DNA from: Paracoccus sp. TOH
Lineage (GTDB): Bacteria; Pseudomonadota; Alphaproteobacteria; Rhodobacterales; Rhodobacteraceae
Assembly (NCBI RefSeq): GCF_030388245.1
Contig: NZ_CP098360.1
Span: 883,501-947,500, forward strand
Direction: 5' to 3'
DNA length: 64,000 bases
Positions 28,051 to 35,570 of the stretch are shown here, piece after piece (within the stretch, counting starts at the first letter, position 1; each line of letters begins with the position of its first letter). The notes beneath the pieces are model-generated. The model was not told the origin of the DNA and made no database searches. It saw nothing but the letters and a program-made list of their open reading frames with translations. The position numbers and the translations under genes were made by a program.

Positions 28051-29022
28051 ATGAAAGCTGCAACCGCCGTCCTGACCTCGGCCCTGTGCCTGGGTTTCGC
28101 GCTGCCGGCCGCCGCCAACCGGGTCTTCGTCAGCAACGAAAAGGGCAATGACGTCACCGTGCTCGACAGCGAGACGCTGGAGGTGATCGGCACCTATCCG
28201 GTCGGCGCCCGCCCGCGCGGCATCACCATCAGCCCCGACGGGAAAGAGCTTTACGTCTGCGCCTCGGATGACGATCTGGTGCGGGTGTTCAACCCCGAGA
28301 CCATGGAGGAAACCCACACCCTGCCCTCGGGCCCCGACCCCGAGCTGTTCGTGCTGCACCCCTCGGGCAACCCGCTCTATATCGCCAACGAGGACGACAA
28401 CCTGGTCACCGTGGTCGACACCCAGACCCACAAGATGCTGGCCGAAATCCCGGTCGGCGTCGAACCCGAAGGCATGGGCGTCAGCCCCGACGGCAAGGTG
28501 GTGATCAACACGTCGGAAACCACCAACATGGCGCATTTCATCGACAGCGAGAGCTTCGAGATCTTCGCCAATGTGCTGGTCGATTCCCGCCCGCGCTTCG
28601 CGCAATACAACGATGCCGGGACCAAGCTCTATGTCAGCTCGGAAATCGGCGGCACGGTCAGCGTCATCGACCCGGCGAGCCAGCAGATCACCAGGAAGAT
28701 CAGCTTCGAGATCCCCGGCGTCCTGCCCGAGGCGATCCAGCCGGTCGGCGTGCGGGTGACCAAGGACGGCAAGAAGGTCTTCGTCGCGCTGGGCCCGGCG
28801 AACCGCGTCGCGGTGATCAATGGCGAGACCGACGAGGTCGAGGACTACCTGCTGGTCGGCCAGCGCGTCTGGCAGATGGCCTTCACCCCGGACGAGAAAT
28901 ACCTGTTCACCACCAACGGCAATTCCAACGATGTCTCGGTGATCGACGTGGCCGCGAACAAGGTCGTCAAATCCGTCCCCGTGGGCCAGCAGCCCTGGGG
29001 CGTCGTCGTCGCGCCGAACTGA
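28051..29022 (+). CDS. Exported YVTN beta-propeller of the PQQ/ABC cluster
   Basis: 323 residues: a signal peptide (PAAAN near residue 23) and seven repeats such as GNDVTVLDSETLEVIGTYPVG, DNLVTVVDTQTHKMLAEIPVG and SNDVSVIDVAANKVVKSVPVG. It is more regular than the minus-strand propeller at 25182-26099, and the two are probably paralogues. It lies 8 bases after the binding protein gene, in one operon with the ABC genes. Its role is not established; scaffolding of periplasmic partners is possible. Confidence 0.85.
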   Translation: MKAATAVLTSALCLGFALPAAANRVFVSNEKGNDVTVLDSETLEVIGTYPVGARPRGITISPDGKELYVCASDDDLVRVFNPETMEETHTLPSGPDPELFVLHPSGNPLYIANEDDNLVTVVDTQTHKMLAEIPVGVEPEGMGVSPDGKVVINTSETTNMAHFIDSESFEIFANVLVDSRPRFAQYNDAGTKLYVSSEIGGTVSVIDPASQQITRKISFEIPGVLPEAIQPVGVRVTKDGKKVFVALGPANRVAVINGETDEVEDYLLVGQRVWQMAFTPDEKYLFTTNGNSNDVSVIDVAANKVVKSVPVGQQPWGVVVAPN

Positions 29023-29049
29023 CCGCATCCAGAGGGAGGAGAGAACCAC

Positions 29050-29628
29050 ATGGCCCGTTTGCTGACCGTCCTGCTGATCATCGCAGGCCTTGCCGCACCC
29101 GCCGCCGCGCAGGAGCAGAAACCCGAACCCAAGCCCGAGACCGCCGCCGAGGCGCCGGCTGACGCCCCGGCCGAGGCCGATGGCGACGAGGAAGGCGAGG
29201 AAGAGGAGGGGGGCGGGACCGCCACCGATGCAGGCGTGCACGAGGCCGGCGCCAAGTTCGACTACGGCTTCTCGGGGATGCTGGCGCGCGACAACCGCAC
29301 CCAGCTGGCGCCGCTGACGCTGGCCTCGGGCAAGCCGGTGGCGACGGCGGAATACAAGCTGAAATCCGGCGGCTTCTACCGCATCGACATCAATGCGGAC
29401 GGCAGCCAGGAGCTGGCGCTGTCGGGTGGCGACTTCTTCCGCGCCATCTGGATCAATGAGGTGGTGATCAACGATATCGAGATCCGGCCGATGGGCGTGC
29501 ATTCGCTGGAATTCGACGATGCCGGCACCGCGACGATCAGCTTCGTCGCCATCGTTCCGGGCCGTTACACGCTGTCGATCCCCGGCTCGCACGGGGAAAC
29601 CCAGCAGGCCGTGTTCAACATCCAGTAA
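29050..29628 (+). CDS. Exported protein of unknown function with acidic N-terminal tract
   Basis: 192 residues. After the signal peptide (cleavage near AAAQ, residue 21) comes a Pro/Glu/Ala stretch with a dense acidic run (DGDEEGEEEE, about residues 45-56) and glycines. A C-terminal domain of predicted beta strands follows (KLKSGGFYRIDI; ALSGGDFFRAIWINEVVIND; ATISFVAIVPGRYTLSIPG). I recognise no enzyme motif. The place between a propeller and the ABC ATPase suggests a job in the XoxF-linked system. The acidic run could bind cations, which is speculation. Confidence 0.75.
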   Translation: MARLLTVLLIIAGLAAPAAAQEQKPEPKPETAAEAPADAPAEADGDEEGEEEEGGGTATDAGVHEAGAKFDYGFSGMLARDNRTQLAPLTLASGKPVATAEYKLKSGGFYRIDINADGSQELALSGGDFFRAIWINEVVINDIEIRPMGVHSLEFDDAGTATISFVAIVPGRYTLSIPGSHGETQQAVFNIQ

Positions 29629-29635
29629 GAAAGGG

Positions 29636-29655
29636 GGGCGGAGTCGGCTCCGCCC
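29636..29655. repeat. Hairpin before the ABC ATPase gene
   Basis: GGGCGGAG-TCGG-CTCCGCCC: a perfect 8-bp stem, 7 bases after one gene's stop and 6 bases before the next ATG. It sits where a ribosome-binding site should be, so it may limit translation of the ATPase. Confidence 0.65.
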
Positions 29656-29661
29656 TGCCAG

Positions 29662-30381
29662 ATGCCGCAGGACGCGCTTTCCATCCAGAATGTCAGCCAC
29701 AGCTTCGGCCGCGTCGCCGCGCTGAAGGACGTGTCGCTGGCCGTGCCGCGCGGCGGCTTTACCGCGCTTCTGGGCGTGAACGGCGCCGGCAAGACCACGC
29801 TGTTTTCGCTGATCACCCGGCTTTACGACAACACCTCGGGCCGGATCGAGGTCGCCGGCCACGACCTGCGGCGCGAGCCGGGCGCGGCGCTGGCGCGGCT
29901 GGGGGTGGTGTTCCAGTCCCGGGCGCTGGATGCCGACCTGACCGTGGCGCAGAACCTGGACTATCACGCCGCGCTGCACGGCATTCCCCGGCGCGAGGCC
30001 CGGGCCCGCGCCGCCGAGGTGCTGGCTCAGGTCGGCCTGTCGGACCGGCTGGACGCGCGGGTCTCGGCGCTGTCGGGCGGCCAGAGCCGCCGGGCCGAGA
30101 TCGCCCGCGCCCTGATCCACCGCCCCGAGATCCTGCTTCTGGACGAGCCGACCGTCGGCCTTGACGTGAAATCCCGCGCCGAGGTGGTGGCGCTGACCCG
30201 CGCGCTGACGCGCGGCGGGGTCTCGGCGCTTTGGGCCACGCATATCCTGGACGAGATCCGCCCCGAGGACGGGCTGGTGATCCTGCACAAGGGCCAGGTG
30301 CTGGCCAGCGGCCCTGCCGGCGCCATCGGCGGCGACGACCTGACCGCCGCTTTCCTGCGCCTGACCGGAGAGCAGGCATGA
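29662..30381 (+). CDS. ABC transporter ATPase, PQQ-alcohol-dehydrogenase-associated
   Basis: 239 residues. Walker A GVNGAGKTT (near residue 38), signature LSGGQSRRAEIA, Walker B ILLLDEPTVGLD and H-loop ATHILDE are all intact. By type it partners ABC-2 exporters (DrrA/NodI-like). It overlaps the permease gene as ATGA. Confidence 0.88.
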   Translation: MPQDALSIQNVSHSFGRVAALKDVSLAVPRGGFTALLGVNGAGKTTLFSLITRLYDNTSGRIEVAGHDLRREPGAALARLGVVFQSRALDADLTVAQNLDYHAALHGIPRREARARAAEVLAQVGLSDRLDARVSALSGGQSRRAEIARALIHRPEILLLDEPTVGLDVKSRAEVVALTRALTRGGVSALWATHILDEIRPEDGLVILHKGQVLASGPAGAIGGDDLTAAFLRLTGEQA

Positions 30382-31214
30382 GCGCGCCTGATCCCACCGG
30401 GCCCCGCCTGACGCCGCGCATGTGGCTGACCGCCTTCCTGGGCATCGCCCGGCGCGAGACCCTGCGCTTCGTCAACCAGCGCGGCCGTTTCCTGGCGGCG
30501 CTGGTCCGGCCGCTGGTCTGGCTTTTCATCTTCGCCGCCGGGTTCCGGGCGGTGCTGGGCCTGTCGATCACGCCGCCCTACCAGACCTATGTGCTTTACG
30601 AGGTCTATGTGACCCCCGGCCTTTGCGCGATGATCCAGCTGTTCAACGGCATGCAGTCGTCGCTGTCGATGGTCTACGACCGCGAGACCGGGGCGATGCG
30701 CACCCTGCTGGTCAGCCCGTTTCCGCGCTGGTTCCTTTTGGCCAGCAAGCTGGTGGCGGGGGTGATCGTCTCGATCATCCAGGTCTATACCTTCCTGGCC
30801 ATCGCCTGGTTCTGGGATGTCGAGCCGCCGCCCATCGGCTATCTGGCCGTGCTGCCGGCGCTGCTGCTTTCGGGGCTGATGCTGGGGGCGATGGGGCTGT
30901 TCCTGTCTTCGGCCATCCGGCAGCTGGAGAATTTCGCCGGGGTGATGAATTTCGTGATCTTCCCGATGTTCTTCGCCTCGACGGCGCTTTACCCGCTGTG
31001 GCGGATGAACGAAAGCTCGACGCTGCTGCACGACATCTGCGCGGCCAATCCCTTCACCCATGCGGTTGAGTTGATCCGATTTGCCCTTTACGGACGCTTC
31101 GATCTTCTGTCCTTTTCGGTGGTGTCGGGTTGCCTGATCCTGTTCTTTGCGGGGGCCGTATTCATGTATGATCCGGCCAAGGGGCTCTGGGCCCGGCGAA
31201 AGGGGGGAGCATGA
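30378..31214 (+). CDS. ABC-2 type transporter permease, PQQ-alcohol-dehydrogenase-associated
   Basis: 278 residues with six predicted membrane segments. The ABC-2 features are RETLRFVNQRGRFLAALVRPLVWLFIF at the start and FPMFFASTALYPLW plus NPFTHAVELIRFALYG toward the end. This is the exporter-type fold of DrrB/NodJ, although the operon also encodes a periplasmic binding protein. The start is fixed by the ATGA overlap with the ATPase gene. Related PedC-type permeases are linked to lanthanide-dependent alcohol oxidation. Confidence 0.87.
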   Translation: MSAPDPTGPRLTPRMWLTAFLGIARRETLRFVNQRGRFLAALVRPLVWLFIFAAGFRAVLGLSITPPYQTYVLYEVYVTPGLCAMIQLFNGMQSSLSMVYDRETGAMRTLLVSPFPRWFLLASKLVAGVIVSIIQVYTFLAIAWFWDVEPPPIGYLAVLPALLLSGLMLGAMGLFLSSAIRQLENFAGVMNFVIFPMFFASTALYPLWRMNESSTLLHDICAANPFTHAVELIRFALYGRFDLLSFSVVSGCLILFFAGAVFMYDPAKGLWARRKGGA

Positions 31215-31813
31215 GATACCTGGTTCTGGCGCTTTGCCTTGCCGTGACGGCGACGGCGACGGCGGCGCGGGCGGAAAGCGGCACCGATCCCGACTGGCCC
31301 TGCGTGCAGCGCAAGCAGCCGCATCTGTCGCTGGGCCAGATGTGGTCCGGGCCCGAGCCGGACGAGGCCGCGCGCGAACTGGCCCGCACGCCCGAGATCG
31401 CGGCGCTGGCCGACCGGCTGGAACAGCGCCGCCTGCCGCTGGCCGAGGCCGAGGCCGAGATCGCCGAATTCGCCAAGAGCGCCGACAACCGGCAGTTGAC
31501 CGCGCTGATGGTGGCGATCTTCGACCGGATCGACCCGCATCGCGCCGCGCTGATCGCGGGGATCGCGCGCTATGGCAACAAGCAGGTGGATCTGGCAAAG
31601 CGCATCCAGGGTCACCGCGACAAGATGGAGACGATGCAGAAGGCCGAGAAGCCCGATTTCGATGCCATCGACGCCGAGGAACAGCAGCTCGACTGGGATA
31701 CCCGCATTTTCCAGGACCGCCAGCAGGCGCTGACCTATGTCTGCGAGACGCCGGTGATCCTGGAGCAGCGGGTCTTTGCCCTGGCCCGCGCCATCGCCGC
31801 GGGGCTGCAATGA
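31211..31813 (+). CDS. Exported helical protein of unknown function
   Basis: 200 residues with a signal peptide (AARAE near residue 21). The mature start, DPDWPCVQRKQPHLSLGQMW, looks conserved in character. The rest is mainly alpha-helical and charged (ADRLEQRRLPLAEAEAEIAEFAK; RIQGHRDKMETMQKAEKPD), with coiled-coil potential. Two cysteines (about residues 31 and 178) could form a disulfide. No known domain recognised. It overlaps the permease and mobA genes by 4 bases each, so it belongs to the operon. Confidence 0.75.
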   Translation: MRYLVLALCLAVTATATAARAESGTDPDWPCVQRKQPHLSLGQMWSGPEPDEAARELARTPEIAALADRLEQRRLPLAEAEAEIAEFAKSADNRQLTALMVAIFDRIDPHRAALIAGIARYGNKQVDLAKRIQGHRDKMETMQKAEKPDFDAIDAEEQQLDWDTRIFQDRQQALTYVCETPVILEQRVFALARAIAAGLQ

Positions 31814-32412
31814 CCCTGCCGCCCGCCGTGATCCTGGCCGGGGGGCTGTCCACCCGCATGGGCGGCGGCAACAAGGCGCTGCGGATGCTGGCGGGCGAGA
31901 CCCTGCTGGCGCGGGTGATCGCGCGCATCGGCCCGCAATGCGGCGCGCTGGCGATCAACGCCAATGGCGACCCGGAACAGTTCGCCGCCTATGGCCTGCC
32001 GGTGATCGCAGACGGTTTCGCGGGCTTTGCCGGGCCGCTGGCCGGCGTGCTGGCCGGCATGGACTGGGCGGCGGCCGCGGGCGCCGAAAGCGTGGTCAGC
32101 GTCAGCGTCGACACGCCCTTCCTGCCCGAGGATCTGGTGCACCGGCTGCGCGAGGCCAGGGGCCGCAGCGGCCTTGCCATCGCCGCCAGCCCCGACGAAA
32201 GCGGGCGGCTGCGCGACCATCCGACCTGCGGGCTGTGGCCGGTGGCGCTGGCCGGCGCGTTGCGGGCGGCGCTGGAATCCGGCCTGCACCGCATCGGCCA
32301 GTTCGCCGCCGCCTATGATCCGGGCCGGGCGGTCTTCGACAGCCGGCCGGTGGACCCGTTCCTGAACCTGAACACGCCCGAGGATCTGGCCCGCGCCGCC
32401 CGGCTGGCCTAG
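31810..32412 (+). CDS. mobA: Molybdenum cofactor guanylyltransferase MobA
   Basis: 200 residues. The nucleotidyltransferase start VILAGGLSTRMGGGNKAL, the metal-binding SVDTPFLPEDL, and the end DPFLNLNTPEDL are diagnostic. MobA attaches GMP to molybdopterin to make MGD, needed by the formate dehydrogenase at the left end of the window. Joined to the ABC operon by a 4-base overlap. It ends in a 4-base overlap with the convergent thiX. Confidence 0.93.
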   Translation: MTLPPAVILAGGLSTRMGGGNKALRMLAGETLLARVIARIGPQCGALAINANGDPEQFAAYGLPVIADGFAGFAGPLAGVLAGMDWAAAAGAESVVSVSVDTPFLPEDLVHRLREARGRSGLAIAASPDESGRLRDHPTCGLWPVALAGALRAALESGLHRIGQFAAAYDPGRAVFDSRPVDPFLNLNTPEDLARAARLA

Positions 32413-33140
32413 ACGCCGTAGCGGCGCAGCAGCCGGTGCAGGGCCATCGCGACCGCCCGGGCAAAGATCACCGTCATCACCGACAGCACCAGCAGCGCGG
32501 CGAAGACCAGGTCGGTCTTCATCCGGCCATTGGCATGGATCATCAGCGCGCCCAGGCCGCGGGCGCCGCCGACCCATTCGCCGATCACCGCGCCGATCGG
32601 CGCATAGACCGCCGCCAGCCGCAGCCCGGTGGCGAGGCCCGGCAGCGCTGCCGGGATGCGCAGGTGGCGCATGATGCGGATGCGGCCGGCGCCCATGATC
32701 CGGGCCAGGTCCAGCGCCGCCTGCGGCGTGCGCATCAACCCGTCCAGAAAGGCGCTGGCCACCGGGAAGAACACGATCAACACCGTCATGGCGATCTTGG
32801 GCGCCATGCCGAAGCCCAGCCACAGCGTCAGGATCGGCGCCAGGGCGAAGACCGGGATGGTCTGGCTGAAGGTCAGGATCGGCCGCAAGACGCCGGTCAG
32901 CTTCTGCGAAAACCCCATCGCCACCGCCAGGCCCGCGCCGAGGGCCGAGCCGAGCGCGAAGCCCAGCACCACCTCGGCCAGGGTGAAGCCGGCATGGCGG
33001 GCGATCTCGGCCCGGTTCAGCCACAGCGATTCCGCCACCGCGGCGGGCGAGGGCAGCAGAAAGGGCGGCATGTCCGCTAGCCAGATCACGCCCTGCCAAA
33101 GCGCCAGCACGGTCAGGATCAGCGCGGCAACGGTCCTCAT
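32409..33140 (-). CDS. thiX: ABC permease for thiamine pyrimidine precursor (ThiX)
   Basis: 243 residues, about six membrane helices, with the inner-membrane component loop IMGAGRIRIMRHLRIPAALPGLATGLRLA. It resembles SsuC/TauC permeases and ThiX. With ThiY and ThiZ next to it, it should import formylaminopyrimidine or a related pyrimidine. Last gene of the thiamine operon. Confidence 0.85.
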   Translation of the reverse strand: MRTVAALILTVLALWQGVIWLADMPPFLLPSPAAVAESLWLNRAEIARHAGFTLAEVVLGFALGSALGAGLAVAMGFSQKLTGVLRPILTFSQTIPVFALAPILTLWLGFGMAPKIAMTVLIVFFPVASAFLDGLMRTPQAALDLARIMGAGRIRIMRHLRIPAALPGLATGLRLAAVYAPIGAVIGEWVGGARGLGALMIHANGRMKTDLVFAALLVLSVMTVIFARAVAMALHRLLRRYGV

Positions 33141-33931
33141 GCCATCATCCCCCGCATCAGCTCGGCCTGCAGCGCCAGGACTTCGGGCGCGTCATAGGGG
33201 CGGGCGGCGGCTTGCGGGCGCGGTATCGGGACCGGCCATTCGCTCAGCCCCTGTTCGCGCAGCAGCAGGATGCGGTCGCCCAGCCGCGCCGCCTCGGCCG
33301 GGTCGTGGGTGACCAGCAGCACCGTGCGGCCTTCCAGCAGCCTTGCCGCCAGATCCTGCATCTGCGCCCGGGTGCGGGCGTCGAGCGCCGAGAACGGCTC
33401 GTCGAGCAGCACCAGCGGCCGGTCCTCGAACAGGGTGCGGGCCAGGGCGGCGCGCTGGCGCTGGCCGCCGGACAGGTTGGCGGGCAGGTGATGGGCGCGG
33501 TCGGCCAGGCCCACGGCCGCGATCAGCGCCGCGGCGCGGGCGGCGGGGTCGGCCGGGGGCTCCGTCCCGCGCCGCGGCGTCCCATCGACGGGGCTGCCGC
33601 GGCGTCCCCCGGGGTATTGCGGCAACGAAGACGCCCGCAACGTGCCGCGCAGCCGCGCGCCCAGGGTGACATTGCCGGTCACGTCCAGCCAGGGGATCAG
33701 GCCGGGATCCTGCGCCATCAGCGCCACGGGCTGGTCGCGCGTCACTTCGCCCTGGAAGCGGGCGCCGGTCTCCAGCCCGGCGATCAGCCGCAGGATGGTG
33801 GATTTTCCGACACCCGAAGGGCCCAGCAGGCAGGTCCAGCCCGCGCCGTCCAGCCGCAGGTCGACCGGGGCGAAAAGCGGCGCCCCGCCGACCCAGGCGC
33901 GGCCGCGGACCGAGGCCGCGGCGGCGGTCAT
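33137..33931 (-). CDS. thiZ: ABC ATPase for thiamine pyrimidine precursor (ThiZ), with an in-frame insertion
   Basis: 264 residues. Walker A is GPSGVGKST (residues 37-45), the Q-loop is MAQDPGLIPWLDV, the signature LSGGQRQRAALART, and Walker B LVLLDEPFSALD. Residues about 97-127 (SSLPQYPGGRRGSPVDGTPR and flanks) form a Gly/Pro/Arg-rich segment absent from typical ThiZ/SsuB proteins. It falls in the helical subdomain and is encoded by repeat-like DNA. The frame stays open, so function may be kept. The start is fixed by the ATGA overlap with tenA. Confidence 0.85.
   Translation of the reverse strand: MTAAAASVRGRAWVGGAPLFAPVDLRLDGAGWTCLLGPSGVGKSTILRLIAGLETGARFQGEVTRDQPVALMAQDPGLIPWLDVTGNVTLGARLRGTLRASSLPQYPGGRRGSPVDGTPRRGTEPPADPAARAAALIAAVGLADRAHHLPANLSGGQRQRAALARTLFEDRPLVLLDEPFSALDARTRAQMQDLAARLLEGRTVLLVTHDPAEAARLGDRILLLREQGLSEWPVPIPRPQAAARPYDAPEVLALQAELMRGMMA
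33551..33643 (-). repeat. Repeat-like in-frame insertion within thiZ
   Basis: The plus strand carries GCCGCGGCGTCCC twice (33571-33583 and 33596-33608), followed by CCCCGGGGTATTGCGGC. The CCCCGGGGTATT core resembles GC-rich palindromic tails often seen between Rhodobacterales genes, and similar cores occur here at 49934 and 56786. Its presence inside a gene suggests an inserted element. Boundaries are approximate. Confidence 0.5.
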
Positions 33932-34602
33932 GTGCCGCCCAGTTCCCAGAAGGCGACCTCGAGCCGGGTGGCGGTGGCGAAACGATCCGACAGCGCGGCC
34001 CAGCGGGGGCTTTCCTCGGGGGTCGCACCCAGCCGCTTGCGGATGGCGCTGTCCAGAAGCGCCCCGGCCGAGACGCAGGCGGCCTGGTATTCGGCACCGG
34101 CATAGGTGTCGATCCATTCGCGATAGGGCGTGTCCGGCGCCGCCTCGGCCGCCAGCCGCAGCCCGATCTCGCCATAGCCCAGCACGCAGGGCATCAGCGC
34201 CGCCAGCAGGTCGAGGAAATCGCCGGAATAGCCGGATTCGAGCACATAGCGGGTATAGGCGATGTTGGTGATCGCCTCTTGCGCATTGGCCAGCACCTCG
34301 GGGCCCATGCCGGCGCGGGCGCAGGTCTGCACATGCAGGCCCATCTCGTGATCCAGAAGCGTGTGGACGGTGGCGGAACAGGCCCGCATCTCGTCGAGAT
34401 CGCCGGCCTTGACCACCGCGAGCGCCCAGGCGCGCGAGAAGTTCTGCAGGAACAGGTAATCCTGCACCAGATAGGTCAGGAAGCCGGATTGCGGCAGCGT
34501 ACCGTCGCGCAGACCCTCGACGAAGGCGTGGCGGGTATAGGCGTCCCAGTCGGGCTGGGCCGCCGCCCGCCAAACCGCGAAGGCGTGGCCATAGTCGCTC
34601 AT
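33928..34602 (-). CDS. tenA: TenA family aminopyrimidine aminohydrolase
   Basis: 224 residues, all helical. The catalytic Cys is in ALMPCVLGYGEIG (near residue 137), with conserved FLTYLVQDYLFLQNFSRAWALA and an acidic/Tyr active-site set. TenA hydrolyses aminomethyl-pyrimidine to hydroxymethyl-pyrimidine for thiamine salvage. In the same operon ThiXYZ supplies the substrate. A separate deformylase (YlmB) is not seen. Confidence 0.92.
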   Translation of the reverse strand: MSDYGHAFAVWRAAAQPDWDAYTRHAFVEGLRDGTLPQSGFLTYLVQDYLFLQNFSRAWALAVVKAGDLDEMRACSATVHTLLDHEMGLHVQTCARAGMGPEVLANAQEAITNIAYTRYVLESGYSGDFLDLLAALMPCVLGYGEIGLRLAAEAAPDTPYREWIDTYAGAEYQAACVSAGALLDSAIRKRLGATPEESPRWAALSDRFATATRLEVAFWELGGT

Positions 34603-35570
34603 TCCGCCGCTCCCATGTCCGCCGCTCCCATGTCCGCCGCTCCCACGTCCAGCGCCAGATCCGAGACCGGCAGCACGCTGTCGATCAGCCCGGCGTCATG
34701 CAGGAATTGCTCGAACCGGGCATAGCGGCCCTGGTCGAGCGCCGCCGGCGATTGCGAGAAGCGCGGCAGGGTCTCCTTCCAGGCCTCGGCGTTCAGCTCG
34801 TCCTTCAGGTCGGGCGCGGTGGCCGAGAACAGCGCCCAGGATTCCTCGGGATGGTTGACCATGTATTGCGCGCCGCGTTCGACCGCATGCAGCAGCCGGC
34901 GGGTGCGGTCCAGGTCCAGATTGGCCGGGTTGGCGATGAAGATGAGCTCGTCATAGGTCGGCACGCCCTGTTCCTCGACGAAGAAGCATTTGCCCTCGGC
35001 CCCTTCCAGCCGCATCTGCGTCAGCTCGAAATTGCGATAGGCGCCGATGGTGGCATCGACCTGGCCGGCGATCAGTGCCGGCGAAAGCGACCAGTTCACG
35101 TTGATCATCTCGACATCGTCCATGGTCAGGCCGGCGGTCCCGAGGATCTGGCCGACCAGCGCCTCTTCGACGCCCGAGACGGAATAGCCGATCTTCTTGC
35201 CCTTGAGGTCGGCGATCTCTTGCACCGGGCCGTCGGCCTTGACCATCAGGCAGTTCAGCGGCGTCGCGACCAGCGTGCCGACGCGCTTCAGCGGCAGGCC
35301 CTCATGCACCTGCAGATGCAGTTGCGGCTGGTAGCTGATGGCGTAATCGGCCTTGCCGGCGGCGACCAGTTTCGGCGGGTCCGAGGGATCGGCGGGGGCG
35401 ACGACCTCGACCTCCAGCCCCTCGTCCTTGAAGAAGCCCTTTTCCTGGGCGACGATGATCGGGGCATGGTCGGGGTTCACGAACCAGTCCAGGATCAGCG
35501 TGACCTTGTCCTGGGCCAGGGCGGGCTGGGCCAGCAGGGCGAAGGCGGCGGCAAGGGTCAGATGTTTCAT
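34599..35570 (-). CDS. thiY: Thiamine pyrimidine precursor ABC substrate-binding protein (ThiY)
   Basis: 323 residues with a signal peptide (PALAQ near residue 20). The NMT1/THI5-like fold is marked by LILDWFVNPDHAPIIVAQEKGFFKDEGLEVE and ISYQPQLHLQVHEGLPLKRVGT. It binds formylaminopyrimidine-type ligands for ThiXZ. The C-terminus ends in a short repeat, GAADMGAADMGAAE, encoded by a 15-bp DNA tandem repeat that also contains the tenA start. Confidence 0.9.
   Translation of the reverse strand: MKHLTLAAAFALLAQPALAQDKVTLILDWFVNPDHAPIIVAQEKGFFKDEGLEVEVVAPADPSDPPKLVAAGKADYAISYQPQLHLQVHEGLPLKRVGTLVATPLNCLMVKADGPVQEIADLKGKKIGYSVSGVEEALVGQILGTAGLTMDDVEMINVNWSLSPALIAGQVDATIGAYRNFELTQMRLEGAEGKCFFVEEQGVPTYDELIFIANPANLDLDRTRRLLHAVERGAQYMVNHPEESWALFSATAPDLKDELNAEAWKETLPRFSQSPAALDQGRYARFEQFLHDAGLIDSVLPVSDLALDVGAADMGAADMGAAE
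34600..34647. repeat. 15-bp tandem repeat at the thiY/tenA junction
   Basis: The plus-strand unit ATGTCCGCCGCTCCC occurs twice exactly (34615-34629, 34630-34644), with a near copy before (34600-34614) and a degenerate start of another after. It encodes the GAADM repeat at the ThiY C-terminus. A length change by whole units would keep the frame. Confidence 0.85.
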
